Assembly (NCBI GenBank): GCA_958298945.1 | Contig: OY282609.1 | Span: 11,080,326-11,144,325 of the forward strand | Reading direction: 5' to 3' | Source: Atherix ibis | Lineage: Eukaryota > Arthropoda > Insecta > Diptera > Athericidae | Length of the DNA stretch: 64,000 nucleotides | Part shown: positions 49,028 to 60,999 of the stretch, piece after piece | How positions within the stretch are numbered: the first letter of the stretch is position 1 | Layout: every line of letters begins with the position of its first letter | The notes under the pieces: generated by a model | What the model was told of the DNA's origin: nothing | The model's database searches: none | What the model saw: only the letters and a program-made list of their open reading frames with translations | Made by a program: the position numbers and the translations under genes

Positions 49028-49043
49028 TTTTATTAAAATAAAG
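49028..49043. terminator. Overlapping poly(A) signals for two convergent genes
   Basis: TTTATT (49029-49034, AATAAA on the minus strand) and AATAAA (49037-49042, plus strand) sit 2 nt apart in the 185-bp gap between the Elp3 stop (48994) and the transporter stop (49180), so a single near-palindromic element can serve both transcripts. Confidence 0.55.
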
Positions 49044-49179
49044 TATTTTACAAATATAGTTAATTGAAAATTGCACCACGGAATGATCTTTTGAGCTTAC
49101 TTGAGTAGTCGTGAAATTTAGTCCTCGTGTAGTCTCCCAAGAAGCATATACTACAGTTAGGTATTTAAATTTATACAAA

Positions 49180-50796
49180 CTATACGACGATAGGTTCTGC
49201 TGAACCGAAAACCAAGAATATTGTCCAACCAATGAGATTAATAACAGCAGCTGTACTAAATACTATCGGCCAGCTCTGCGTTAGTTCCAAAATGTGGCCA
49301 GCTAAATATACACCTAAGAACCCTGTTAAAAATAATAATGCGTTATTGATTTATCATTAAACAATTTATATGAACTTATACCAGGAATTGCACCAACAGT
49401 ATTCATGAGGCCAAATACACTGCCAGAATGTGTGGGTGATAAGTCTTGTGGATTTACATTAACTGCATTATTATGGAACCCTGTACCTCCTAACAAAATT
49501 TAATATTATTAGGGCATTGCAAAAATGTTATAAATATATCTTACCGATTATAACAGTCATACAAATTAAAGCCGTATTGAAATTATTTGTACGGCTCATT
49601 ATAAATAATGCAATATTCTGTGATAGAAAACAAAAACTCTGAACGCACTTTCGAACACTAGATACCGACCATTCTCGAGACAATAAATAAGATGTTAAAC
49701 TTTTCGCTATTAACGTACTGGGCGGTAGTGCTAGCCATGGTATCATATTTACAACCCAACCCTTCGCTTGTGGATAACCTTCATGAAAGTATGTCGGAAG
49801 CCAACTTAGTAATACGAAGAAGCAATTCATTTCGCAAGCATGTGTGAGAACACATGCCCAGAATGACGGCTTAGAAAAAAATCGTAGCCATGGAACTGAA
49901 TCACTTGCGCCACCTAATTTTGTACACAGCCGATTTGGTATTGAAACATTAATGACTCGAGTATTTCCAATTGACATTGTATAATAGCGCAGGAACAGCG
50001 TCCATGACAATCCTAAAAAACCAATCACACGAAACACGGAGGGCCACCCACAATAATCTAGTACAAACGAACCTAAACTACCAGTCAAAAGCGTGCCAAT
50101 TGCTGATCCTGACGTCAAAAGACTAAAAAAACTCCCGCGCTCCGTACAATTCAAATTCTATGAGGAGAGAAAAAATGAAATAAATGTTCTTAAATTCTTC
50201 TAAAAATATTCTTTACAAATATACTAACTCACTTGACTAGTTATACTTATCATGCTAGGAAAATGCACGCCCTGGAAGGCTCCGTTTATTATTCTTACAG
50301 CTACAATAAAGGGAATCGAATAGCCCCAAATTTTTGGCGCTATGTGTATTATGTTGGGCATCCAGAATGTAATCATTGACCAACCAATTGCAGCCATAAA
50401 TATGACTTTATGTCCACCAATTTTATCGCTTAAATATCCACCTAGCACCTGAACCAATTCTTGTATTTTACAAAACGTTTACTTATTATAAAATTAACGT
50501 ACTTGCGTTAAAGTATATCCCCAAAAAAAGGAACTTAATACAGTTCCTGAGTCTGTCTTGCTCCATTTCTGTTCGGAAGCAACTGCCGGTACCAACAACG
50601 GCATTGAAGTTCTCGTCGAGTATAACATACAGGTACCGGTGATTAGCGTAACGAACCATATTCTTTTCTCACTCCTAGTTAAACCAAATTTTGTATTGAA
50701 AAAACCCATCACAAACTTCAACAGAACAAACCTGGTCCAAACACTTTGGTTGTCATTCACTTCCCTCAAAAGGGAATATTTCATTTTGTCCTCCAT
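49180..50796 (-). CDS. SLC17-type major facilitator transporter
   Basis: Five exons (50796-50503, 50448-50233, 50157-49545, 49489-49382, 49322-49180) give 457 residues. I start at ATG 50796 (MEDKMKYSLL). It has about 12 membrane segments. The MFS signature between TM2 and TM3 is GGYLSDKIGGHKV; TM4 is RIINGAFQGVHFPSM. The C-terminal half has VNPQDLSPTHSGSVFGLMNTVGAIPG, typical of SLC17 (..INPQDLAP..G..FGL.N..), and a central WLPTYFHEGYP. The family includes vesicular nucleotide (SLC17A9), glutamate and phosphate/organic anion carriers. The short N-terminus and overall wording fit the SLC17A9-like branch and, by neighbourhood with Elp3 and morgue, fly CG15438. The substrate is not determined. 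Confidence 0.88.
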
Positions 50797-51519
50797 GTCA
50801 AGCAATCTCTACACTGCCATTTTGGCGATTTGTTTGTTCTAATTTCACACTTCACAATAACATGAAATTGTCTAATTTCTCTAAAAACAAATTTAGATTA
50901 GACCCTTCAACATTATGAACAATGTTAACATTCTCAGTGGTTTGACAGCCGAATTGTTTCAACATCTAACCAAACTTTTATCATTTACAGTTGCAGTGTC
51001 AATTTTTTTCGTGCTTACATAAATTAATTGATCTGAATAAGAACTAACGCAAACTTCAGCATACTTAAAAATATTAAAAATAATTCCCCATGTCCAATAC
51101 GCACATTATTTGGAAGTTGAAAACATTTTAGTAAATATTAAACTATTTTTACTGATATATTTAGCTGCTTTTCTGATATTTATATCATCTTGAATTTTTG
51201 TTAAACTTTCTTTTCCAAAATTAATCTGACATATATTTTGGTTTTTCAAATGTAAACAAATATAAGAAACTACAAAATACTCTTATATTTAGTTTGAAGT
51301 AATAACACTTACATTAATTTAAATTATTCCTCATAAGCATAAAACTCAAATTGAATCTGTTTGCGTATGCACATGTATTTATATATATGATTATTATAGA
51401 TGTTTCATAAAATAAAGTAACAGTAAGTTTACACGAATATGCAATTTATTTTTATCTTAAACATAAGTAAATAATTATCTTATATACGAGTAGTTTCACA
51501 TTTCGTAAAATAAAAATGT
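50797..51519. other. Intergenic gap between SLC17-type gene and morgue
   Basis: 723 bp between the transporter start and the morgue stop, both minus strand; contains the transporter promoter. No TATA box or repeat noted. Minus-strand AATAAA candidates for morgue lie just below 51520. Confidence 0.45.
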
Positions 51520-52968
51520 TTATTTTGGCGGTATAATTTCAAACATTGCATATTTCCATGTCCAACTTCTAGCCAGAGATTCAAATCGTTGCCTTTCGTT
51601 TTCATACATAAAGCCTAATTGTGGTTCCATACAAATCTGCAATCATTTACAATAGAAAATGAGCATATATTAGAAATAATTGTTATTGGTTCACCTCTGT
51701 AAATGGATCTGTAAGAAGGCTTTGAACGGAAAGTAAAAGCTTCGTTACAGTTAAAGCTAATGACCAATTGTGCTGAATAATATCTATTCCAACATCTCCG
51801 TGTCTGGAGACATTTGGATGTAAAATTTTAGTTAAAAATCTAATTGTTGGCGGTAGCATAGGGTACCTAAAAGCATTATTTTATAATAGATTTATATTGT
51901 TTTTTAATAAATATTTGCTTACGAATCTGGAAAAAACACGTAAAGAAAAAATTTTCCTCCCTCATACGGACTACCAGTTGGTCCCAAAATTGATGCTTGC
52001 CAATGGAAATTTTGATTATCAAGTGGAATAGCTTCAATACCTTCAGAAGCATCAATATTTAAGGAGCGACATTCGAATCTTAGTCTATTCATTCGAATGA
52101 AGTTTTCGCGGACATCCAGAGGAGAATTTAGTGCTATTTGTAATAAGCAAGTACGACAGAAACAAGAAGACATCAAAGCTGAATACATCTAAAATGATTG
52201 TATAAATATTTTGCATGTTTTATAAACATATTAATAACTTACAGGCATCCACGCAGGAACCTCGACAAAACTTTGAAACAGTGGAAATCTTTTCTTCAAA
52301 TATTTTTTCCACATGCTCTGTGATGTGTAACTTTCAATTATTTTTCTCCATTGTTTACAAACTTCGCTAACATTCCAAAGAGATAAATCATCTAAATATG
52401 AAAATATTGATATCAAAACTTCCACCGGCAATGAACTTATTTTTTTCTCGGAAGAATCTGGTAGATATGGTTGTGTTAAGAGTTCTAAATACTGAGGTAA
52501 ATCTTTTGGTTGCTGCGGAACTGGTCTTCTTACTGATATAATATTATTTTCAGAGTTTTCATTGTCGTTCTCAACAGGTACATCTACTAGTTTAAGAATA
52601 TACTGATCTTCTTTTTCTTCTCTTTCAAGTTTTTCTTTGTCAGTTATATTATAAGGTGGTTCATCATTGCCAGAATCTTCATCGTCTGAAAACTGAGTTG
52701 CTAAGTCACGCTGATCATTAGCATTATTTGGGTACAGAAATGCGTGGCATGTCCCACAAAGCGGCTCTCCATAATTTTGTCCATAATAACCATTGCATAC
52801 CCAACATGAATTAATTCCCTACAAATTGATATTAATTTAATACTTATATTATCAATTTCTCAGCTCTCTTACGGAAAATTCGAAATTGTCAATAGTATCT
52901 GATTCTTCTATTTCACTATCACTAGAAAATGAATTTTGTTTTTCAAATTCTACAAGACTCTTAGCCAT
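51520..52968 (-). CDS. morgue: Morgue: F-box plus cysteine-less E2 variant
   Basis: Five exons (52968-52873, 52818-52243, 52188-51923, 51866-51695, 51636-51520) give 408 residues. An N-terminal four-cysteine zinc finger (CWVC..CGTC, C37, C40, C53, C56) is followed by an acidic linker, an F-box at about 160-200 (LPVEVLISIFSYLDDLSLWN) and a UBC fold at about 225-408 (NFHWQASILGPTGSPYEGG, LHPNVSRHGD, WSLALTVTKLLLSVQSLLTD). At the catalytic position the usual Cys is Gly339 (GDVGIDII, where active E2s read ..ICLDI..), confirmed as GGA. This is the hallmark of Drosophila Morgue, which binds SkpA and ubiquitin chains and promotes turnover of DIAP1, enhancing reaper/grim killing. It is shorter than I recall for the Drosophila protein (about 490). 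Confidence 0.95.
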
Positions 52969-53286
52969 TTCAAGATACTTTTGTTTCGAAAACTTTTGCG
53001 ATTACTTCAAAATGTCAATGTAACAATTTTACCTCAAATTAAAGACTCCAAGAGTTTTACACAAATTTGTTTCGGTTTTTTTCAGCAAACTGACATTAGT
53101 AAACTCACAGCTGTCTAAAATTATATTCAGCAATATCTCGTTTTAAAATGCGCTTTTAATTCCAAACGTTTTTTTTAAAAAGAATTCTCGAATAACAACT
53201 ATTTATTTTAAGTAATGACTTAAAATTTCAACAATTTATATTTTATTTAAAAAATTATTGATTTTGTTTCAAAAATGTAAACTAAT
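52969..53286. other. Upstream region of morgue
   Basis: About 0.3 kb between the morgue start and the Copia LTR. It should contain the morgue promoter; no motif stands out. The retrotransposon has inserted close to it. Confidence 0.45.
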
Positions 53287-53527
53287 TGTAGAAAAGTATA
53301 TTTACCCAAGTACGTTTCTATATTCAATCTGAAATGTGAAATGCTATGGCACAATAAAACAAAAGAAATAATTTACAATTTTGTGAAATATTTTGGTTTG
53401 AGCTTTAATGTTTACTGTATGTCGGTTTAAAAAGGAATGAATCTTATTCAAATGTCAAGTCTAAAGAAGTACTAAATTCTATGTGTGTGAACGCAAGTTA
53501 TGAACAATGTTTCATGTACATTCCACA
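53287..53527 (-). repeat. 3' LTR of the Copia element
   Basis: Read on the minus strand it begins TGTGGAA, immediately after the polypurine tract ACGAGGAGGAG (53528-53538), and ends TTCTACA, giving the short inverted TG..CA-type ends (TGTGGAA / TGTAGAA). 241 bp, similar to Copia LTRs. No second LTR is in the window, so the inner boundary is inferred from those ends only. Confidence 0.6.
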
Positions 53528-53538
53528 CTCCTCCTCGT

Positions 53539-56500
53539 TCACACTATATTCCACTTGCGGCGCAAATATTCATGTTTGATTGCAGATATTGGTTTCGTCA
53601 AAATGTCTGCAATCATTTCTTCGGTTGTGCAGTATTCACACCTGATGGTTTTTGCCTTCACCATATCGCGTATCATTTTGTAGCGTATATCCATATGCTT
53701 CGTCTTGTATGAAAATTTATGATTGCGAACCAAATCAATAAAACCCATGTTGTCGCCGAATATAGTTGTTGGAATGTCAATTTGCTCGTGCATTTTTTCC
53801 AACAATTGCCGTAACCATTTCACTTCCTTTGATGCTTCCGCAACTGAAACGAATTCAGCTTCACACGATGATGCTGCAACCATGTTCTGCTTGTTGTATG
53901 ACCAACTTATTGTGTCACTGTTGAAATAAATAATGCGACTGCTATTTGACTTCCTGTATGTTCTATCGTCTGCCCAAGTCGCATCCGCATATCCAATCAA
54001 TGACAAATCTTTTGATTGTTTGTTGGTCAGTTTTAACTTTATCTTGTGTGTTGTCTTCAAATACTTAACAACATGTTTGAGCTGATTCCAATCCTCGTTT
54101 GTTGGTTTAGACACCTTTTGTGCCAAAATGCTAACGCTGGCCGAAATATCGGGTCTTGAATTCACCGATAAATACAGCAATCGACCAATTAGCGATCTGT
54201 AACTTCTGTTGTTATCCAATGGTTGTCCCGAATCTGACTTCCGTAGCTTACCTCCATTGGAGTCTTTGCTGTTTTTGCGTGTTTCATTCCGAAGTCTGAT
54301 GTAATTTTCATTATGTAAGCCGATTGATTTAATTCGAAATTACCTTGATTGTCTTTCGTAAATTCCATGCCCAAGTAATAGTTGATTAGTCCCAAATCTT
54401 TAACTTTAAAATGTCGCTTAAAAATTCCTTCGATCTCCTCCATCTGTTTCTTTGTTGAGCAAGCCACGATTAAATCATCGACGTAAATGATCACGCAGCA
54501 AAATTCATCATCAATGCTTTTTGTGTACAGACACGGATCATTGTAACTTTGTCGAAAACCCGCTTCGATGAGTACTTTATGGAGTGCAGTATTCCATGAT
54601 CTTGCCGCCTGTTTCAAACCGTAAATACTTTTCTTGAGTAAGCAAACTTTCGAGCTTCCGTCGTCAAAACTCGCTGGCTGCTTCATGTAGATTGTTTCAT
54701 TCAGCTTTCCATTCAGAAATGCAGTCTCTGCGTCAAAATGATGTATTAACATTTCCCTTTTTGCTGCTACTGACAATAATGTCCTGAATGTCGTATGCAT
54801 AACGACCGGTGTAAATACCTTATCATAGTCTTCGGCGTATTTCTGTGAAAATCCTTGCGCTACAAACCTGGCCTTGTACTATCACTGCAATTCACCATCC
54901 GCACTTGTCTTCACCTTGAATACCCATTTTCCACCGATTGCTGTTTTACCCCTTGGCAAATCTACAAGTTCCCATATACCGTTGTGTTCATGTGCTTCAA
55001 TTTCTTCTTGCATTGCAGTAAGCCATTGTACCTTTTCGTTGCTTTCAATAGCTTCGCTGTAGTTCTTTGGTTCATTTAATTCTCGGATAATGTTTATCTC
55101 CGCAATTAAACGCTTTGGAGGAATACCTTTCTTGTTCCGTTTTGAAACACGTGAGACTGGTTGAACCTGATCGACTTGATGTTCATCTTCACTTGGTGTT
55201 TCGCTTTCAATCTCCTCCTGAGCGCTACCATAATCAGTGATACTGTTTTCATAGTCGACGTCTTGATTCTCCTCCCGAAGCGATGAATCTTGATTTTTCT
55301 CATTATGTCTTTTCTTTGGAGTTTCATCCAGATCTATCAAGAATTCGGTGCCATTTACCGGTTTCGTACCAAATCGAACATCTCGACTAATCACCGACTT
55401 TCTTCGTTACAGCGTTGTACCACCGATACGCCTTCCTATTTTCGTCGTATTACAGAAAAATCATTTCAGTCGCTACATTGTCCAACTTTCTTTTTTTTGC
55501 TGATGATACATGAACAAAACATTTAAAACCAAACATCTGAGAACTGTGAATACCTGGTTTAATTCCATTCCAACGGTCATATGGCGTCATGTTCGTTGTT
55601 CTTGTAATCACACGATTCTGGATGTAATTGGCTGTTGCGACTGCCCCACCCTAAAACCTGTAACTTAAGTCTGCATCGATGAGCATGCAACGCGCCATTT
55701 CAATTAACGTGCGATTTTTCTGTTCAGTCCTTCCGTTCTGTTGTGGGCAATCTGCTGCTGAGAGTTGGATCTGAATCCCTTTATTCTTTAAAAAATTCGT
55801 GTATTCCCTTGATGTGTATTCACCACCACGATCCGACCGCATAATCTTTGGTGTTCGCTCGAATTTTGTCTCGCATAATGCTATGAATTGCCTCATTGTG
55901 TCTTCAACTTCCAATTTGTGTGCCAATAACATGATAAAAGTAAAACTTGAATAATCATCAATGAAAGTTACCAAATAACGCTTTCCACTTGGAGTCGCTG
56001 TACGCATGGGTCCGCATATATCCGTGTGTATCAATTCCAATACCGCTGATGACTCGCTGAACGATTTCTTTGGAAATGGTATTCGCGCCATTTTACCCCT
56101 CAAACGGACCTCACGCCTTCGTCAAGTCCACAGTCAAAAATTTCGAGTCCCTTGATCGAACCATCCAATGCCATTTTTCGAATCGCCGCTGGATCACGAT
56201 GTCCCATTTTACAATGTAGTTCATGTATGCATTTGTCGTTATGTGCTAAAACCGCATGAACATTATTGACCTCGCGCAATACATATAATTCATTCACTAT
56301 GTCTGCTACACCGATTTGTTTTCGCTGATGATTTATCTCGCAAATCCTTTCATTAAATTCGACCGTAAAACCGATTTTCGTGAGTTGCCTTATGGAAATC
56401 ACATTGCCAATCAATTTTGGAGCGTACAGAACTTGGCTCGCCTCTACTTTATGAACTGGTCCACTTTCGTTAACGAATGTTATGTATCGTTTACCAATTC

Positions 56501-57254
56501 CCTCAACATTTGCCAAATCGCCGTTTGCCAACTCGACTGTGCACCTGTACGATTCACAAATTATGTAAAGAAACTTTTGTCTTTGACTGCCGTTTTGGTT
56601 GCACCTGAGTCCATGGTATAACCATCCTTATGTGTGTTTACAAGTTTGAACAAAAATTCAACATCTTTAACGGTGTTCACCTTGTCAGTTGCATTGCCAG
56701 TTTTCTTTCCATCTTCGCTCTTCCTCTTTGCCAACCACTTCTTGTATTTGTTGCAATCTTTCTTTATATGATTGGGTTCTTTACAGAAAAAATAAAGACT
56801 TACTTTTGTATCCGGCTTCGTAACGATTTTCATTACTCAATCACTTGCACCTCCGACAACATTTGCATGCCGCTCGTATTCTGCGATCACATGTTGCTTT
56901 TCCACATGCACCAAGCGCGGAAACTAATGTGTCATAGCTCTTTGGTAAACTACTAAGCAAAAAGAGTTTACTCCATAATGTTGACAATTGCGCCTCACCA
57001 AGATCATTTAACCGTGTGAATAAATCCTGCATTCGATTAATATGGGCCTTTACATCGCCACCTTCTTCCAACTTCAACGCGCAAATTGGCCGCACCAAAT
57101 ACACCTTGTTCGCCAGTGTATTTTTCTCGTGGTATAAACGCAATGCATCCCACGATTGCTTTGCCGATGTCGCCGAACGAATGTGTGCCAATTGATCATT
57201 TTCCACTGCTGAAAAATTGATCATTTTAGTCATATAAAATATTTAGAAATTAAA
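53539..57254 (-). mobile_element. Decayed, 5'-truncated Ty1/copia retrotransposon
   Basis: Minus-strand polyprotein in pieces, in Copia order. Gag remnant (57233-56841: KQSWDALRLYHEKNTLANKV). Zinc knuckle (about 56790) with the first Cys missing (FFCKEPNHIKKDC). Protease DSGAT. Integrase zinc-finger region (MGHRDPAAIRKMALDGSIKG) interrupted by a frameshift at about 56110. Integrase core with HTDICGP, FIDDYSS, SDRGGEYT and NGRTEQKNRTL. RT with AFLNGKLNETIYM, YGLKQAARSW and YVDDLIV. RNase H with GYADATWADD. At least five stops or frameshifts separate the pieces. The 5' LTR and gag N-terminus are gone: the element ends in a perfect 32-bp palindrome at 57223-57290. Inactive. Confidence 0.9.
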
Positions 57255-57290
57255 AGGATTTAATTTCTAAATATTTTATATGACTAAAAT
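57223..57290. repeat. Perfect 32-bp inverted repeat with 4-nt loop at the Copia break
   Basis: Arms 57223-57254 and 57259-57290 are exact inverted copies around the loop AGGA, located where the Copia gag sequence breaks off. Confidence 0.95.
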
Positions 57291-57542
57291 AATTTTTAAT
57301 TCAAAAGATGTTCCATTTTCTTTTCAAGAATGGTAATATTGACTGATATAATCAGAAAATTACACTAATTAATGTCTTCCAAATAAAAATGAGTACTGGG
57401 TCGTGTTAAATTTTTAAGTAAATGTTAATTTAATCTTATATTTTAAAAATAAAACTGATATTTGGTGACCTGCAGTAAGTATAGCAAGGATTTTTTATTT
57501 CTATCACTTTTTAAAGTTTATATAATGAGAATAATAACAATT
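57291..57542. other. 3' flank of the SLC6 gene
   Basis: AT-rich, no gene. Contains the SLC6 transcript end and the outer side of the palindrome. Confidence 0.4.
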
Positions 57543-60500
57543 TTAAATTTGCGAGGTGTCATTAATTTTTCTATGAATTTGGTTAATTGTAGGTGACTGT
57601 ATCCGATAAGTATTCTTAATCGGTGGTATTTTTATAGCATTAGAAGGATAAATTATCGGGGTCATTTCACGTGGCAACATATTTTCTTCTTCAGGAAAAT
57701 CGTGTTCACAATGATGCTCACCACAAATTTTGCATTCATAAATGTTTGGCTTAATGGAGTTCCTAAGTTTCTGTTGAGTAAACTCAGTTAGATATTTATA
57801 ATTCGGATAAACACAAAAATTACATCACAAAAATTATTTCCTTCGGCTCGCATAATATTTACTATGGCATATGCAGGAATACAAATAAGTGATGATGAAG
57901 CAATTGTCCAGCCAATTCCATGGGCCCAATCAGGATAATTATATTTTCCATTATGATAATTTGGTGGTTGATAGTTTATTAAACTGAATATCCATAGGCA
58001 CTGGAAGTATTATTCATATTTAAAATCAATCAGTTTTATAAATTTATGCTAGAAATAATATACTTTTTTTATATTATTATAATTTTTTATAAATTTATAT
58101 TCTTTATATATTTTGAAACATGCCAAAATAATTAAAATATAAGTTTTTAAAACTAACTATTAATAAAAGGGGTCCACAGAAGAACCAACATGATCTAAAA
58201 TATAGGGATGGATTTTTATCTGTCATTTGTTTAACATTTTTGCAAAGTCGATTCACACCATAAAACCATGCAATAGCAACTACTTGAAAAAATGCTAAAA
58301 ACATAATCGAGATCGACGCAGCATAATGATCAATCAGTTGAAAGAAATATATTCCACCCTAAAAGTTTAAAAATTATTTGTATAAAAATAAATTTATAAT
58401 TAAATCGAAAAAGAATATAGTACCTGAATTAAATTGGGCAAACCGAAAAAGAACGACACTACACAGACGATTAGAACCAACAATTCATGATATACTAATT
58501 TAGTTTTAATCCAATTGGGAAATCCGTCTTGTATAGATGTTACAACAACTTCAACTATTGCAAACTATTGAATAATTCATCTTAATATTATCTATCAAAC
58601 GACAAATTTATCTACTTACTTGACTATTTAAACCGAGACAAAGAAGCATAAAAAAGAAAGTCACCGCCCACATTTGACCCGCTGGCATCTTTGCCATTGC
58701 TTGAGGATATACAATAAATATAAGTCCAGGACCATCACCTATAACATCTTCGACATTTGTGCCCTGTTCCAATGCTAAGTTGCCAAGAGTAGCAAAAGCG
58801 AAAACACCAACAAGGATACTGGTAATAGCATTAACTGCTGATACCGCCAATGCGTCATGAAGAATGTTGTTATTATATTTATTATAGCTAGCAAACGAAA
58901 TCATTGAACCAAAAGCAATTCCCATTGAATTGAAATTTTGAGCCGCTGCATTTATCCAAACCTATAAAAAAAATACATGATAATCAGAGCTACAATTTAG
59001 ACTATATCTATTGTATATACGTTGACATTTTTTAAAAGTTCCCACTTTGGTCTGAAGAAATATCGTAATCCATTATCAGCTCCTTCCAGAGTTACAGCGC
59101 GTGCCAGGAACACGATTATTAGAACAAATGGAAAAGTTGCCGTCAAATAGCGAACCTAAACGGCTCTATTAATTAAAGAACTGTTAAACATTTATTAACT
59201 AATACCTTGGCAGATGATTTGATAGATTTCCATATTGCAAAATAAACTAAAATCCAAGCACAGACTAAGCATGCTACTAATTCCCATCTTATCGACCCAG
59301 GATATTCAATTCCTGGACTAATTTGAAGAACTTTATTTCTAAAAAGTACCGACAATTTGTAGAATATAGAAAAATACACATATGTTTTAGTAAGAAAAGA
59401 TTATTTTGAAATAAAAAACAAATCACTCAAAAAATTCCTCAGATGGCGTTCTTGATAATTCTGGCCGTGTCATATTGTATTCCGAGCGCTGAGGTATCCA
59501 ACAGTCGGGAGAATTCCATCTAATTAAATATGTTTGAAAAAAATTTTACTTAATCTAAAATATTAAATGTGTAAGTGTAACGATTTTTTAACCTGTTACT
59601 ACAATCAGTCCATGGCATTATAGGTTTAAAGGCCGTAAAGAAATAATAAATAGCATACGCTATAATCACACTATAATAGGTTGACATAAGAAAAGATACT
59701 ACTACTCCTGCAAGTCCTGCACCTATAGATATTTTGCATTTATAAATCGATCTATTTATATATTTTTTAAAATTTTGGTTACATCTTGTAGAGAAATTAA
59801 AGTTCTATATTCGATTAAACATTTACCTTTAAAAAGTGGACATATTTGACCCAGAGCTCCAATTGGACCACGTCCTGTATATTGACCAATTGATAACTCC
59901 ATAAAAAGCATTGGAATACCACATACTATTAGAATAATTAAATATGGCACTAGGAAGACACCTGTAACGAATTAAAAAAATTCAAGTATTGAATTAAACA
60001 AATTTACTAATGAAATGAAATAATTTTTATTTTATAAATGGTTTTGTTAAATCAATTACCTAATATATCTCAATGAATTCAGTCAGTTAATATCAAAATT
60101 ATGCAAATATTGATTTTCTTAAAATTACTGGAAAGTTATGTACTAAAAATATTTGAAATTGTCCGGAGCCTATTATTGTTAATAATACATTTTAGTGAAC
60201 TGTGTTAGCACAACTTATTCTAATTCACTTATCTGAACGGAAGTTGTACATTGTGACTTGTATACGTATCTTAATCTTAGTCTTATGAACATCTGATCTA
60301 CTATTGTTTTCAGTAATTTGTTCTGCTTTATTATGTAGTTTATAAATGTATAAACATAGTACCAAGTATACAAATTGCGGTAGCAGACCGTTGTGACAAT
60401 GATTATTGTATGTTTGACTCGAGTGTTAATGAATAGGAAGTCTCTCGTAATAGCTTTTTAACATATCAATCTTTACGATAATACACAAACATACACACCT

Positions 60501-60998
60501 ATGCATCTAAATTTATGCATATATTTAAAAATAATTTATCTTTATATATATAAAAGCTCAAAATAGGCAGCTTTCGCAAAGAGAAGCAAAATTTGTTAGT
60601 ACCCCAACCTAATAAGCGACCCGTTTACACGATAGTTTTCAAGGACAAATTAAACGTAGATTGCATAATAATTTTATACATGCAAGCATGATGCAAAATA
60701 AAAACGGTACACCTACTTAATTGAAATTACGAAACGTAAATGATATTGTATATTCATTTTAGAATAATAGGAAACTTAATAAAATTGTTAGCGAAAATGA
60801 ATATAAATATTACCTCCTCCACTTTTATAGCATAAATATGGAAACCTCCAAACATTTCCCAATCCAACTGAATAACCTATACAGGCTAATACGAATTGCA
60901 TTTTGTTAGCCCAGTATTGTTGGCGAGGCTTTATATTAGCTGCATCAGGATCATCAGAAATATCGTCAAAACTATCGTCATCATCATCATTATTAGGA
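57543..60998 (-). CDS. SLC6 sodium-coupled transporter (5' exon(s) not found)
   Basis: Eleven exons (60998-60814, 59961-59827, 59722-59593, 59519-59427, 59338-59206, 59155-59021, 58961-58620, 58564-58424, 58358-58158, 58000-57824, 57770-57543) give about 632 residues in one frame. An acidic N-terminal tail is followed by TM1 [20 protein letters not shown] (sodium/substrate site), the [19 protein letters not shown] segment, an extracellular loop with NMT glycosylation and two Cys, [11 protein letters not shown], and [13 protein letters not shown]1 has Gly (SVGLGN) where monoamine carriers have Asp, pointing to an amino-acid-type or GABA/glycine-like substrate; the exact paralogue is not assigned. 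The last exon encodes a cytoplasmic tail with a Cys/His cluster ([14 protein letters not shown]). The first visible exon opens with an acceptor, so the start lies upstream, beyond 61000. Confidence 0.88.
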
Positions 60999-60999
60999 C

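Noticed and set aside
53500..55079. Plus-strand open frames across the Copia element
   Set aside because: Antisense to clear reverse transcriptase and RNase H coding sequence.
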